A stretch of 39,663 nt of DNA from Methylococcus sp. (lineage in GTDB: Bacteria; Pseudomonadota; Gammaproteobacteria; Methylococcales; Methylococcaceae): assembly GCA_007280285.1 (NCBI GenBank), contig QYQA01000121.1, forward strand, positions 1 through 39,663, written 5' to 3'. This document shows, one piece after another, positions 24,765 through 33,661 of the stretch. A model generated the notes under the pieces. That model saw only the letters and a program-made list of their open reading frames with translations, made no database searches and was not told the origin of the DNA. Each line of letters begins with the position of its first letter. Within the stretch, counting starts at the first letter, position 1. The position numbers and the translations under genes were made by a program.

Positions 24765-24969
24765 CTTCGTTCAAAACGGTCTGGCGTTAGGGGTGGATCG
24801 CGCCATCAATACACAGCCATCGAATCATTAGTCCCCCAAGGTGCTGCATAGAGCAGTCAGACATTCTAGCATCTGCTTGCGGTAAATCTATGTCGGCACA
24901 GACTGTGTGAGCAATTATATAGTGCGCAAGGGGATGGGTTACGGGTGGCGGGAGTCACATTCGGTTCTA

Positions 24970-25130
24970 AACCGATCAGTTGGCCCAGATCAAAAAGATC
25001 GGCCTACACAATGACCTGGGGGCCCAAGTTGTGGGCGGAAACATTCCGCCAAAAGATAAGGGCCGTCTTAGGCTTGATCTAAGGGGTTGCGGCTTTCATA
25101 GTCGCAGAGCATCCATCTGTTTTGCCGTAA
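24970..25130 (+). pseudogene. Decayed fragment of a methylmalonyl-CoA-mutase-type cobalamin-binding domain
   Basis: In one frame (24974-25069) the sequence reads DQLAQIKKIGLHNDLGAQVVGGNIPPKDKGRL. After a one-base frame change, 25083-25130 reads GVAAFIVAEHPSVLP then a stop. This follows the order of the end of the B12-binding domain of methylmalonyl-CoA mutase relatives: helix-IGxxD, VVVGGxIPPxD, then GVAAIFGPGT-x-IP. Upstream in a third frame VAGVTFGSK could match the preceding GVSSLAAGH strand. There is no start codon or ribosome site, and two frame changes and stops are present. The match was made from memory of the family, not by search. Confidence 0.5.
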
Positions 25131-25177
25131 AAACCATCCCGTTCAGAGCGGGGATATAAGGATGAGCGGATAAGGTT

Positions 25178-25366
25178 TTAAGGGCGCGGGGCCGGGTTTT
25201 TTTGTTCGGCGAGTGCGAGGGTAACCCATGATGGTTCCACGACTTGAGGGGTCGTCGCGATGATATCTTGGCTGTTTCGCCGCATCATTTCGGCGTCGAG
25301 ATAATCCATTTCTGATGAGAGAGCGTAAATGATGCCCATGACCAAAAAGAGTGCTGTGTTTTTCAT
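25178..25366 (-). CDS. 62-residue exported or membrane peptide next to the S24 repressor
   Basis: The ATG at 25366 has a good AGGGA site 7 nt upstream; a longer frame from 25420 has none and starts inside the promoter region. The N-terminal MKNTALFLVMGIIYALSS is a short hydrophobic helix, either a signal peptide or an anchor. The rest is polar (MDYLDAEMMRRNSQ...). A good -35/-10 pair (TTGAGC at 25448-25453, TATTTA at 25425-25430, 17-bp spacer, minus strand) lies upstream and is surrounded by ATAGCA half-sites shared with the repressor's own promoter. No family recognised. A toxin-like or stress-induced peptide under repressor control is possible but unproven. Confidence 0.6.
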   Translation of the reverse strand: MKNTALFLVMGIIYALSSEMDYLDAEMMRRNSQDIIATTPQVVEPSWVTLALAEQKNPAPRP

Positions 25367-25413
25367 ATCGAATTCCCTTGCTGAAGCGTCGAAAGAGTAG
25401 ACGCCGGAATACG

Positions 25414-25463
25414 ATAGCATGCGCTAAATACAAAAACAATAGCAAAAGCTCAATTTCTGCTAT
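25414..25463 (-). promoter_or_regulatory. Promoter and putative operator of the 62-residue gene
   Basis: On the minus strand, -35 TTGAGC and -10 TATTTA are separated by 17 bp. ATAGCA half-sites occur at 25414-25419 and 25439-25444, and inverted as TGCTAT at 25458-25463. The last two form a dyad (ATAGCAAAA, 7 bp, TTCTGCTAT; one mismatch between the 9-bp arms) that spans the -35 box. The same half-site recurs at the repressor promoter (26145-26191). Confidence 0.55.
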
Positions 25464-25466
25464 GGT

Positions 25467-26135
25467 TTATGACTGGTCACGGGAGGTGCGGTAACGGCGA
25501 TGTTCCAACATGGTGCCGATGATTTCAAAAGCCACGACGTCGGAACGCAGTGAGGGGAAGTCCTCATTGAGTGGGACGAGTTCAATCACGGAGCGTCCCT
25601 GATGATCAATGCCACGAGGCCTAAATTTCTTAAAGGTAGCCTCATCCTCTTGGTTTTTTGCAACGACAAAGTCCCCAGGAGACGGTTTGATATCAGGATC
25701 AATCACAATGGTGTCACCCTCTTTAAAGTCCGGCTCCATCGAGGCGCCCCTGATCGTTAAGGCAAATGCATGAGGCCCGAGCGGGGTATCTGTGAGGAGG
25801 TAATCATCCCCAGCGCCAGGGGCATAAGGGTCAACGGCCTCTGTCCAGACCCCGGCCTGAACAAAGCTGATGCGCGGCACTCGTCTCAAACCCTTGGGTA
25901 GTTTGTGGTGGCTGTCATCCTGTTCAGGATCGTCCCCATAGTCCATCGACATAGGAGCCAGAGCCAACTTTTGCTCAATATTACGGGCGGCCTTTTCACC
26001 GAGATTTCGGTGGCCATTGAGCAATTGTGAGATGTAGGTCGAATCAAGCTCGTAATGTCTCGCAAAGGCGGCAATGCTCCGAAACTTTTGAATTTCTCGG
26101 CGCAGCGATTCAAGGCGTTTATTATTGATATCCAT
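25467..26135 (-). CDS. LexA/CI-like repressor with XRE helix-turn-helix and S24 peptidase domain
   Basis: 222 residues. An N-terminal helix-turn-helix (about 20-55, SIAAFARHYELDSTYISQLLNGHRNLGEKAARNIEQKL) is followed by a linker and an S24 domain. The self-cleavage site is Ala94-Gly95 (VQAGVW). The catalytic Ser132 is in GASMEPDF, and the Lys is Lys169 in ATFKKF. The architecture is that of phage-type repressors that autocleave when RecA filaments form. Beside rmuC and recBCD this fits a DNA-damage response, but no phage genes are nearby. The promoter carries repeated half-sites (see 26142-26191), so it probably represses itself. The same sites upstream of the 62-residue gene suggest that gene is a second target. 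Confidence 0.88.
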   Translation of the reverse strand: MDINNKRLESLRREIQKFRSIAAFARHYELDSTYISQLLNGHRNLGEKAARNIEQKLALAPMSMDYGDDPEQDDSHHKLPKGLRRVPRISFVQAGVWTEAVDPYAPGAGDDYLLTDTPLGPHAFALTIRGASMEPDFKEGDTIVIDPDIKPSPGDFVVAKNQEDEATFKKFRPRGIDHQGRSVIELVPLNEDFPSLRSDVVAFEIIGTMLEHRRYRTSRDQS

Positions 26136-26141
26136 GGACCA

Positions 26142-26191
26142 AAGATAGCATAATGAATAGCAGATGTGAAGCTACCTTTCGATGGTGCTAT
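26142..26191 (-). promoter_or_regulatory. Promoter and putative operators of the S24 repressor
   Basis: On the minus strand, -35 TTCACA (26165-26170) and -10 TATCTT (26142-26147) are 17 bp apart. Half-sites ATAGCA lie at 26145-26150 (on the -10) and 26157-26162 (in the spacer). The inverted copy TGCTAT is at 26186-26191. A bound repressor would cover the promoter, consistent with autoregulation. Promoter calls by eye are approximate. Confidence 0.5.
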
Positions 26192-26329
26192 AAAAAATGT
26201 GTGATGATATGAACCGTCGCTCAGATGTTTCTGGAACCCTTTCTCCTTCACATCGTCCGGCCCAAGAGTGCCCCAAAGCCCTTTTCACTCATGAAACCAT
26301 GTCCTCCCTTAACATAACGCGAACCACTG

Positions 26330-27808
26330 ATGGAACATCTTCTGATTGAAACCCATCTCCCGGTTTGGCAGGCCCTTTTTTTGGGGGCAGGGTGTGGCCT
26401 TCTGCTCACCTTCATAATCCGCTGGTCACGTCTTAAAGCGGGTGAAGGACTCAAGATCGAGCGGGCGGTCCTCGAGGAGCGGCTGTCTACCATGACTGAC
26501 AGCGAAAATCGCCTTCGAGGCGACTATGAGACATTGAAACAACAGGTGGTGGATGATCGATTGCGTTTTGAGCAAGTTCAGATGGATAACGCTCGTCTAA
26601 AGGAAAAAGCAGATCATCTAGTGACGCTTGAGCTTCATTACGAGAGCCTGCAGCTTCGGTATCAGAACCTCCTCAGAACACAAACAGAATCAGATACCCT
26701 CCTTGAATCTGAACGTCACCAGCATGAAGACAAAGTGAGGCTCCTCTCGGAGGCCAGGGAATCCCTTAGCCAAGAATTCAAGCTGTTGGCGAATGAGATC
26801 CTGGAAGAGAAATCCAAACGGTTTGTCGAACAAAATGAAACGCATTTGTCGCAACTTTTGAATCCTCTCAAAGAGAGGATTCAAGCCTTTCAAGGGAAGG
26901 TTGAGGAAGTCTATGTCAAGGAGGGTCAGGATCGCAGCGCACTCGCAGAACAAGTGCGCCATCTCCTCACCCTCAATCAACAACTCTCCTCGGATGCCAC
27001 CAATTTGACCCAGGCACTTAAGGGCCAATCAAAGGTTCAAGGTAACTGGGGAGAATTGATACTCGAACGGGTCTTAGATGCCTCGGGGCTGACCGAAGGG
27101 CTTCATTACCGCACGCAGGAAAGTCATCAGCGGGATGATGGCAGTAGGGCCCAACCGGATGTCATCATCCATCTTCCAGAGCAGCGTCATTTGGTGATTG
27201 ATGCCAAGGTGTCACTCCTCGCCTACGAGGCCTATTGTTCAGTCGAGACAGATGTTGAGCGGGCCGTTGAACTAAAGCGACATCTGGAATCGGTTCGGAG
27301 CCATATTAAAGGTCTTGCGTCACGACAGTATCAAGATCTGTATCAGCTCAATTCCCTCGATTTCGTGATCATGTTCATTCCTGTGGAACCGGCCTTCATG
27401 TTATCCATTGCAGGGGATGAAGATCTTTGGCGGGAGGCCTGGGAGAAGAACGTTCTCTTAGTCAGTCCGAGCACCCTCCTCTTTGTCGTTCGAACCGTTT
27501 CACATCTTTGGCGTCAAGAGCAACAGAGCCGAAATGCCCAGGAGATCGCGCGGCAGGGGGGGGATCTCTATGACAAACTGTGCGGCTTTGTTCATGATCT
27601 TGAATCTATCGGCAAGAATCTCGAACAGGCACAAGGCGCTTATACCCAAGCGTTCAATAAGTTAAAGGATGGCCGGGGTAATCTTCTTGGGCGCGCTGAA
27701 AAGCTTCGGAAGCTTGGGGTCAAGTCTTCTAAAACCTTGCCCGCGACCCTTTTGGATCTTGATGAGGAAGATCTTGATGCCCGCGAAGAGGGGAGGGATG
27801 GGGGCTGA
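26330..27808 (+). CDS. rmuC: DNA recombination protein RmuC
   Basis: A 492-residue RmuC. An N-terminal membrane helix (about 12-29, QALFLGAGCGLLLTFIIRW) is followed by a long coiled coil (about 45-150, rich in Leu/Glu/Gln heptads). The nuclease-like core contains GNWGELILERVLDASGLTEGLHYRTQ, PDVIIHLPEQRHLVIDAKVSLLAYEAY and LDFVIMFIPVEPAFM, characteristic of RmuC. It limits inversions between short inverted repeats in E. coli; its biochemical role is not fully known. It is convergent with recD, 13 bp apart, so DNA-end-processing genes are clustered here. No clear Shine-Dalgarno before ATG 26330. Confidence 0.95.
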   Translation: MEHLLIETHLPVWQALFLGAGCGLLLTFIIRWSRLKAGEGLKIERAVLEERLSTMTDSENRLRGDYETLKQQVVDDRLRFEQVQMDNARLKEKADHLVTLELHYESLQLRYQNLLRTQTESDTLLESERHQHEDKVRLLSEARESLSQEFKLLANEILEEKSKRFVEQNETHLSQLLNPLKERIQAFQGKVEEVYVKEGQDRSALAEQVRHLLTLNQQLSSDATNLTQALKGQSKVQGNWGELILERVLDASGLTEGLHYRTQESHQRDDGSRAQPDVIIHLPEQRHLVIDAKVSLLAYEAYCSVETDVERAVELKRHLESVRSHIKGLASRQYQDLYQLNSLDFVIMFIPVEPAFMLSIAGDEDLWREAWEKNVLLVSPSTLLFVVRTVSHLWRQEQQSRNAQEIARQGGDLYDKLCGFVHDLESIGKNLEQAQGAYTQAFNKLKDGRGNLLGRAEKLRKLGVKSSKTLPATLLDLDEEDLDAREEGRDGG

Positions 27809-27821
27809 TTCTCAGCGTTAT

Positions 27822-29903
27822 CTAAAGCTCAGCCATCAGCCCGCTGTGTCGCTCCACGCGTTGCAGAACGGTCTTTTGAAGGATCGTCTGATCCCCGCTA
27901 TGGACGAGGGTGAACCACTCGGAGGCTCGAGTGACCCCGGTATAAAGTAATTCCCGGGTCATGTTGCCACTATGATGGGGCGGAAGGATCAACGCGGTAT
28001 GGGCAAATTCAGAGCCTTGGGACTTATGGACCGTCAGGGCGAAGACTGTTTCAACGTCTCCGAGCCGGCTTGGGAGGACCCAACGAACGCCATGGGCTCC
28101 TTCTTCTTGGAGGAAGGCAACCCGAAGGCTAGAGGATCCTCCTTCGCCCGGGAGCCGGAGGGTGATCCCGATATCCCCATTCATGAGGCCGAGGGCGTAG
28201 TCATTTCGAATGACCATCACCGGACGCCCGAAGTACCAGCCATCGTTCGCCGAGATCAGTCCTTCGCGGTGGAGGCTTTCCGTGATGAGGTTATTGAGCG
28301 CATCAACCCCAAAGGCCCCCTGTCTAACAGCGGCGAGAACCTGGAAAGTCCTATGGGCTTCGAGTGACCGGATGGCCCAGGCGGCAAATGTTTCAGGCAG
28401 CGCATCTTCTGAGGGCTCTGCTTGATGGATGATGTCAAGATAGTGGCGATAGCCATAACGCCCTGCCTCTTTGGAGAGGACGTCGCCCTCGATGACCAAC
28501 TGTCGAAGCGGTTCGAGGTCCCTCTCGATCAGGACTACTTCAGCGATGTCCCTATAGCCCTCGGTCCGAAGGCGACGGAGTGCTTGAACATTGCCATCCC
28601 GGATGGCTCGACCGAGGGCGCCGATCCCACTGTCCTCCTTGAATCGATGGCTATCGCGCAACATCACGATGGCATGATCAATCGTCGTTGAGGCGGGATC
28701 TACCATCTTTTCTGGCAGCGTTTCCCCGGTGGTTTTAAGGAGCCATTCCCGCATCGCTTCAGAATAATGGCCCGCATGAGCGCGTTGACACATTTCACCT
28801 AGGATCGTACCGGCCTCGACCGAGGCGAGTTGATCTTTATCGCCCAACAGGATCAACCGCGCAGAGGCAGGCAGCGCAAGAAGGACGGCGTTCATCATCT
28901 CAAGATCAATCATCGAAGCTTCATCAATGACCAGAACGTCGATAGCCAACGGATGCTGCTGATGGTGACGAAAGCGTCTGGAGCCTGGCTGGTATCCCAA
29001 AAGACGGTGTAGCGTCAGGGCCTTTTGAGGTAACACCTTGAGGCAAGGGGCTTCATCCTGAAAGGGTTCCATGGCCCATGAGCGCATCGATTTTGCAAGG
29101 GATGCGTTGAGGCGTTGCGCCGCTTTACCGGTAGGCGCTGCCAATTGAATCCTGAGGGGCATTGAAGGGGTTCCCGTGTCACTGTCCTCGCTCCGAATCG
29201 ATTGGAGCAGGGCGAGTAGCTTGAGGACGGAGGTGGTTTTTCCGGTACCAGGTCCTCCGGTGATGATCGTAAACCATTGTCGGGCAGCCAAGGCACAGGC
29301 GACTTTCTGCCAATGGATCGGCCCAATGCCCGGATCCTTAAAGAGATGGTTCAGGCGACGTGATAGATCTTGATCCCCGGTCGGATCCGACCGGGCCATG
29401 AAACGATCCACCCTTGCATGGATCGCCATCCGTACCTGGTTTTCATAAGCCCAGTAGCGTCTTAAGTAAAGTCGTCCTCGCTCGAGGACCAGAGGCGTCG
29501 ATCCGGCGCCGGCGCTGATGAGCGCTTCGTGTTGAATGTTTTGTTCCCATTGTTCAACGTTGAGGTCCTTTAAGAGGATATGAGGGCGCTCTTCAAAGAG
29601 GAGGTTATCCTCCAACATCTCGCCCAAAGGGGGGATATGGAGGACTTCGCAGGGCCTCAAAAGGGTTGCCTTAAGGTCAAGGCAGACATGGCCTCGGCCA
29701 AGTTGGTGACTTAATAGCGCGCTTGAGAGGATCAGTAGCGGGGGAGCATCGCTACATTCCTCTAGGAGAAAGCGTGCAAACGCCAGATCGACAGGTCTGA
29801 TCCAGTGTTGTTGACGCCATGCATTCAGAAGGGCCATTATCCCTGCGGTTTTTTGTAGCGCGGGCTGAAGACTTAGTGTCTCGGTCTGTGACTTAATCGT
29901 CAT
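27822..29903 (-). CDS. recD: Exodeoxyribonuclease V alpha subunit RecD
   Basis: A 693-residue 5'-to-3' SF1 helicase subunit of RecBCD. Walker A GGPGTGKT is at 216-223, and the motif II region VLVIDEASMIDLEMM follows at about 323-337. Further helicase motifs include LLGDKDQLASVEAGTILGEM and the C-terminal VFALTVHKSQGSEFAHTAL and TRELLYTGVTRA. The N-terminal 150 or so residues form the family's RecB-contacting domain. Length is within the usual range (E. coli 608). Its ATG overlaps the recB stop (ATGA), so it is translated last in a recC-recB-recD unit. Confidence 0.95.
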   Translation of the reverse strand: MTIKSQTETLSLQPALQKTAGIMALLNAWRQQHWIRPVDLAFARFLLEECSDAPPLLILSSALLSHQLGRGHVCLDLKATLLRPCEVLHIPPLGEMLEDNLLFEERPHILLKDLNVEQWEQNIQHEALISAGAGSTPLVLERGRLYLRRYWAYENQVRMAIHARVDRFMARSDPTGDQDLSRRLNHLFKDPGIGPIHWQKVACALAARQWFTIITGGPGTGKTTSVLKLLALLQSIRSEDSDTGTPSMPLRIQLAAPTGKAAQRLNASLAKSMRSWAMEPFQDEAPCLKVLPQKALTLHRLLGYQPGSRRFRHHQQHPLAIDVLVIDEASMIDLEMMNAVLLALPASARLILLGDKDQLASVEAGTILGEMCQRAHAGHYSEAMREWLLKTTGETLPEKMVDPASTTIDHAIVMLRDSHRFKEDSGIGALGRAIRDGNVQALRRLRTEGYRDIAEVVLIERDLEPLRQLVIEGDVLSKEAGRYGYRHYLDIIHQAEPSEDALPETFAAWAIRSLEAHRTFQVLAAVRQGAFGVDALNNLITESLHREGLISANDGWYFGRPVMVIRNDYALGLMNGDIGITLRLPGEGGSSSLRVAFLQEEGAHGVRWVLPSRLGDVETVFALTVHKSQGSEFAHTALILPPHHSGNMTRELLYTGVTRASEWFTLVHSGDQTILQKTVLQRVERHSGLMAEL

Positions 29904-32900
29904 GTGAAAACGCTGCTCTCCTGTCCATCAAAGAGCGCATCCAGGTGCTCGATCAATGCCCTCGGCGGGCGTTCACTGAAAAGTCCGCGAGTTTCTGCAT
30001 GGCCCCCTCTGAGGAAGAAATAAATAGCGCCGCCCATATGACGGTCGTAGTCATAGTCTGGTTTTCTGGATTTTAAGTGACGATGGAGCGCAAGGAGGTA
30101 GAGAACATACTGGAGATCATAGCGTGCCTCGAGCATCACGCTTTCGATCTTATCAGGGGTGTAAGCAGATGAATCAGAGCCTAGCCGGTTTGATTTGTAA
30201 TCCAGCACATAGTAGCGATCCTCATAGAGGAAAACGAGGTCAATGAAGCCCTTTAATAGGCCATTGAGCACTTTAGCCTCAAGGGGAGGGCGCTTTCGTC
30301 CTTTCAGGGTGTCACGGCAAATCCGGTCATCGATCTCAAGGATGGAGACAGTCCGGACGGCCATCCAAAATTCCATCTCAGCTTGATAAATCGATAGGTC
30401 CTGAAGGGCCATCGAACCCGTTAGGATGGGTGAGGTGAGAGGCATCTTCAAAAGATGATGCAGCCCGTCTTCGAGCTGGTCGACCGCATGGCCAAAGCCA
30501 TGGATCGCGCTTTTCCGAGTGATTTCTTCACGGAGGAGCGTCGGCTGCTGCACGATGGATTGAAACCCCTTTTCGGCGACCCATTCAAGAAGATCATGAA
30601 GAAAGGTGCCGGCATCTGCACCTGAAGGGAAGCTATGGAGTGAACCCTTTTCAACGGTTGTTGGCCCAAGGGTGTTTTTAACCGACCATGGTTCTTGGGA
30701 TTCCTCTTGCAAGGCCGATCCGTAATGATCAGCATCGGGGGTTTCAGGGGGGGGTCCCCATGCTGAAGCGTCCCCCTCTGATGATCCTCTTTTTTTGAGT
30801 GAAGAATAGCTCGCAATCCACCAGTTTTCACGGAAACGCCGGACGGAAGATCGGGCTAAGAGAGGATGTTGCTGATCCTCTGAGCCGGTCCATCGTTGAT
30901 CACTGATCATGGGGTCAACAATCAACGCAAGGCGATTGGAAGCCCCCGATTGAAGGTGATTCATGTGTTCGATGAACGCGCCCCTAGGGATCGGGGCGCC
31001 TCCGGTCAGAAGATAGCCCAAGGCACTTTGTTCAACGTTTTCGGCCGGGCCAAACCCGACCCATGTGGCATAGCGGGCCCGAGTCATGGCCACGTAAAGC
31101 TTACGAAGGTCCTCCGCGAGGCGTTCCTCTTGAACCCGCTCCCTCGCGGCGATATCCGGTGTCAAGCTCACGCACAGATCACCTTGATCATCGTGCCATC
31201 GAAAGAGTGCTCCGGGTTTTGAGGCCTCTTTGTGCAGGAGGGCAATGAAGGGGATGAAAACGAGGTCATATTCTAGCCCCTTGGATTTATGGATCGTCAC
31301 CACCTGCACCAGGTCTTCATCACTTTCAAGACGGACTTGTTGAGCCGCTCTGCCGAGCCCTGTGCGATCGATAGATGCGCGTTGCTCCTGCAGAAAGCGG
31401 ATCAACGCATGATCGCCATCGAGCTTTAAGCTCGCTGCTTGGAGGAGTTCGGCGAGATGAAGCACATCGGTCAGACTTCGCTCCCCAGAGCCTCCGGCCT
31501 CCGGGTCTATCGGGTGGACTTTGAGGAGTCTATTTGGGACATCAAAATCATGCAGAAGGCGTCTAAGCATAGGAAGAACGCCCCGTCGTTGCCATCTCGT
31601 ATGGTAGTCCCTGAACTGGAGCATGCGCTGTTCGAGGGCCCTTTCATCGTGATGAAGGCGTCTGAGCTCCTGGTAGGAGCAGCCCAGAAGAGGCGTAGCA
31701 AGGGCTGCTCTTAGGAGGCGACTATCATCAGGCTCTGCGCACGCTCTTAGCCAGGCCTCGATCTCGGGGGCATGAGGGCTTTGGAAGACCGAGTCCTGAT
31801 CTGAAAGGTAAACACTTTGAACGCTTCGGGCAGCGAGTTCACGGCGGATGAGACCGGCTTCTGTTCGGTTGCTTACGAGGACAGCCAAATCCTTGGGGGC
31901 GATCTTGCGGCCGCTCTCTTGAGATTGAAAGACCAAGGCGCCGGTTCTTGAAAGATGGAGAAGATGGACGATTTCACTGGCGCAGGTCCTGGCCATCGCT
32001 AACCGGTAGGCACCAGCGCCCCAGGGCTTCAGATCATCACGCTCGGGCAGAGTCCAGATAGAAAGTGCTGTCTTGGGTTCGGTATGAATCACTAATTGCT
32101 CTTGACGGTCCTGCGCATCAGCGGGAGAGAACGGAACCGGATTGGCATCTGGAGACCTGAACAAAAAGGCGCCCCGTCCGATAGGGCGAGATTCTGCCAA
32201 AAGAAATAAGTGATTGGTCGCCGCGACCATGGCGGTGGTCGATCGGTAATTTCGCTGCAAGGAATAAATCGGTGGCAGGCAGTCTTTCCGGGCCTTGAGA
32301 TAGGTGTGAAGGTCTCCACCCCGGAAGCCATAGATCGCTTGTTTGGGGTCACCGATCAAGATGAGGGCCTTAGGGGTTTTATCGTCGGGGGCGTTGTAAA
32401 CCCGATCGAAGATGCGGTATTGGATGGGATCAGTATCCTGAAACTCATCGATGAGCGCGACCGGGAACTGTTGCCGAATCAGCGCGGCAAGATGGGTGCC
32501 GTTAGGTCCTTGGAGTGCGGCATCGAGATGGGTTAATAGGTCATTGAAGCCCATTTGAGAGCGCCTTGACTGTTCTTTATCCATGGCCAAGCGAACCCAC
32601 TGAGCGGCATGGCCTAGAAGTGCTGGAAGGGCATTCGGGAGGGCTTCAAGATCTTCTCTGAAGGTCTCCATCGCCTCAAATGCGGGATGCTGTGGCGCCG
32701 ATACTCCCTTGTCAAAGGCGTCTTTTAGGCCGCTTCGGGTCAGCCGCGACCAGGCCTTGGCGTCCACTTTGATTAAAGGCCAGATCAGCGTTTCATCATC
32801 TGTCCATTGCTTGAGCTTATCGAGCCACTCATTAAAAAATCGGGGCTGAAGTTTTTGACCATTCGCCGATTTATTGTCGACAGCGCTCTTTAGGAGCGTT

Positions 32901-33661
32901 CGGATCTCTTCAATCCAAGGGGACCATGTCTGCTTCATCAAGGCGAGTGTCTTAAGACGAACCCGTTCGGTCTGTTCGATAACAACGCGGGGAGGATCGG
33001 TTCCCTCTAACTGATGAGCTTGTTCGAGGAGACCTATCAGCCGAGGGCAAAGGCTCAAAGGGTCTTTGAAGAAAGCCCCGATGATTGTGGCTTCGGCAAC
33101 AGACAAGGGCGTCATGAAGGTACGCCAGTAATCTCGGACGGTGTCCACCAGGAGTTGATCCTTCTCGGCGACCAGTTCCTGGGTAAAAAGGGACCCACTG
33201 TCGAAGGCATGTTCACGGAGCATGCGCTGGCACCAAGCGTGAATGGTTGAGATGGCCGCATCATCCATCCACTCGGAGGCTAATTCGAGGCGCCTGGCGC
33301 ATCCTGGCCAGGTGGCTTCAGGGAGCGATAAGCGAAGCTGAAGGAGTTGGGGGTCCGACTGGATGGGGGGGTCTACGCCAGGTTCTACGCGGAAGAGATG
33401 GGCCGCTTCAAAGAGTCGGATTCGAATGCGGTCTCTCAGTTCCTTGGTCGCGGCCTCTGTGAAGGTCACTACAAGAATTTCAGGTGGCATCAAGGAACGG
33501 CCAAATCCACGAAGATCGCCATGTCCAAGGACCAATCGCACATAAAGCGTCGCAATGGTGTAGGTTTTGCCGGTCCCGGCACTGGCCTCAATCAGGCGGC
33601 TCCCCGACAGGGGGAAGCTCAAGGGATCTAGTCGTTCCAGGGCATGAGGGGCGTTAACCAC
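29900..33661 (-). CDS. recB: Exodeoxyribonuclease V beta subunit RecB
   Basis: A 1253-residue UvrD-like 3'-to-5' helicase fused to a nuclease. Walker A EASAGTGKT is at 25-33. Motif II LIDEFQDTDPIQYRIFD, LIGDPKQAIYGFRGGDLHTYL and QRNYRSTTAMVAATN follow, then VQVVTIHKSKGLEYDLVFIPF and the motif VI region LRKLYVAMTRARYATWVG. The C-terminal nuclease domain has YYVLDYKSNRLG, with Asp1154 and Lys1156 matching the E. coli metal site. It starts at GTG 33661, overlapping the recC stop by 8 bp. Its role is double-strand-end resection and RecA loading. All active sites look intact. Confidence 0.96.
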   Translation of the reverse strand: MVNAPHALERLDPLSFPLSGSRLIEASAGTGKTYTIATLYVRLVLGHGDLRGFGRSLMPPEILVVTFTEAATKELRDRIRIRLFEAAHLFRVEPGVDPPIQSDPQLLQLRLSLPEATWPGCARRLELASEWMDDAAISTIHAWCQRMLREHAFDSGSLFTQELVAEKDQLLVDTVRDYWRTFMTPLSVAEATIIGAFFKDPLSLCPRLIGLLEQAHQLEGTDPPRVVIEQTERVRLKTLALMKQTWSPWIEEIRTLLKSAVDNKSANGQKLQPRFFNEWLDKLKQWTDDETLIWPLIKVDAKAWSRLTRSGLKDAFDKGVSAPQHPAFEAMETFREDLEALPNALPALLGHAAQWVRLAMDKEQSRRSQMGFNDLLTHLDAALQGPNGTHLAALIRQQFPVALIDEFQDTDPIQYRIFDRVYNAPDDKTPKALILIGDPKQAIYGFRGGDLHTYLKARKDCLPPIYSLQRNYRSTTAMVAATNHLFLLAESRPIGRGAFLFRSPDANPVPFSPADAQDRQEQLVIHTEPKTALSIWTLPERDDLKPWGAGAYRLAMARTCASEIVHLLHLSRTGALVFQSQESGRKIAPKDLAVLVSNRTEAGLIRRELAARSVQSVYLSDQDSVFQSPHAPEIEAWLRACAEPDDSRLLRAALATPLLGCSYQELRRLHHDERALEQRMLQFRDYHTRWQRRGVLPMLRRLLHDFDVPNRLLKVHPIDPEAGGSGERSLTDVLHLAELLQAASLKLDGDHALIRFLQEQRASIDRTGLGRAAQQVRLESDEDLVQVVTIHKSKGLEYDLVFIPFIALLHKEASKPGALFRWHDDQGDLCVSLTPDIAARERVQEERLAEDLRKLYVAMTRARYATWVGFGPAENVEQSALGYLLTGGAPIPRGAFIEHMNHLQSGASNRLALIVDPMISDQRWTGSEDQQHPLLARSSVRRFRENWWIASYSSLKKRGSSEGDASAWGPPPETPDADHYGSALQEESQEPWSVKNTLGPTTVEKGSLHSFPSGADAGTFLHDLLEWVAEKGFQSIVQQPTLLREEITRKSAIHGFGHAVDQLEDGLHHLLKMPLTSPILTGSMALQDLSIYQAEMEFWMAVRTVSILEIDDRICRDTLKGRKRPPLEAKVLNGLLKGFIDLVFLYEDRYYVLDYKSNRLGSDSSAYTPDKIESVMLEARYDLQYVLYLLALHRHLKSRKPDYDYDRHMGGAIYFFLRGGHAETRGLFSERPPRALIEHLDALFDGQESSVFT

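Noticed and set aside
24983-25004. GGCC-GATC...GATC-GGCC hairpin
   Set aside because: It is short, contains a bulge and lies inside the decayed B12-domain fragment; likely chance.
25467-26135. Prophage remnant suggested by the CI-like repressor
   Set aside because: No integrase, cro, structural or lysis genes or attachment repeats are visible around it.
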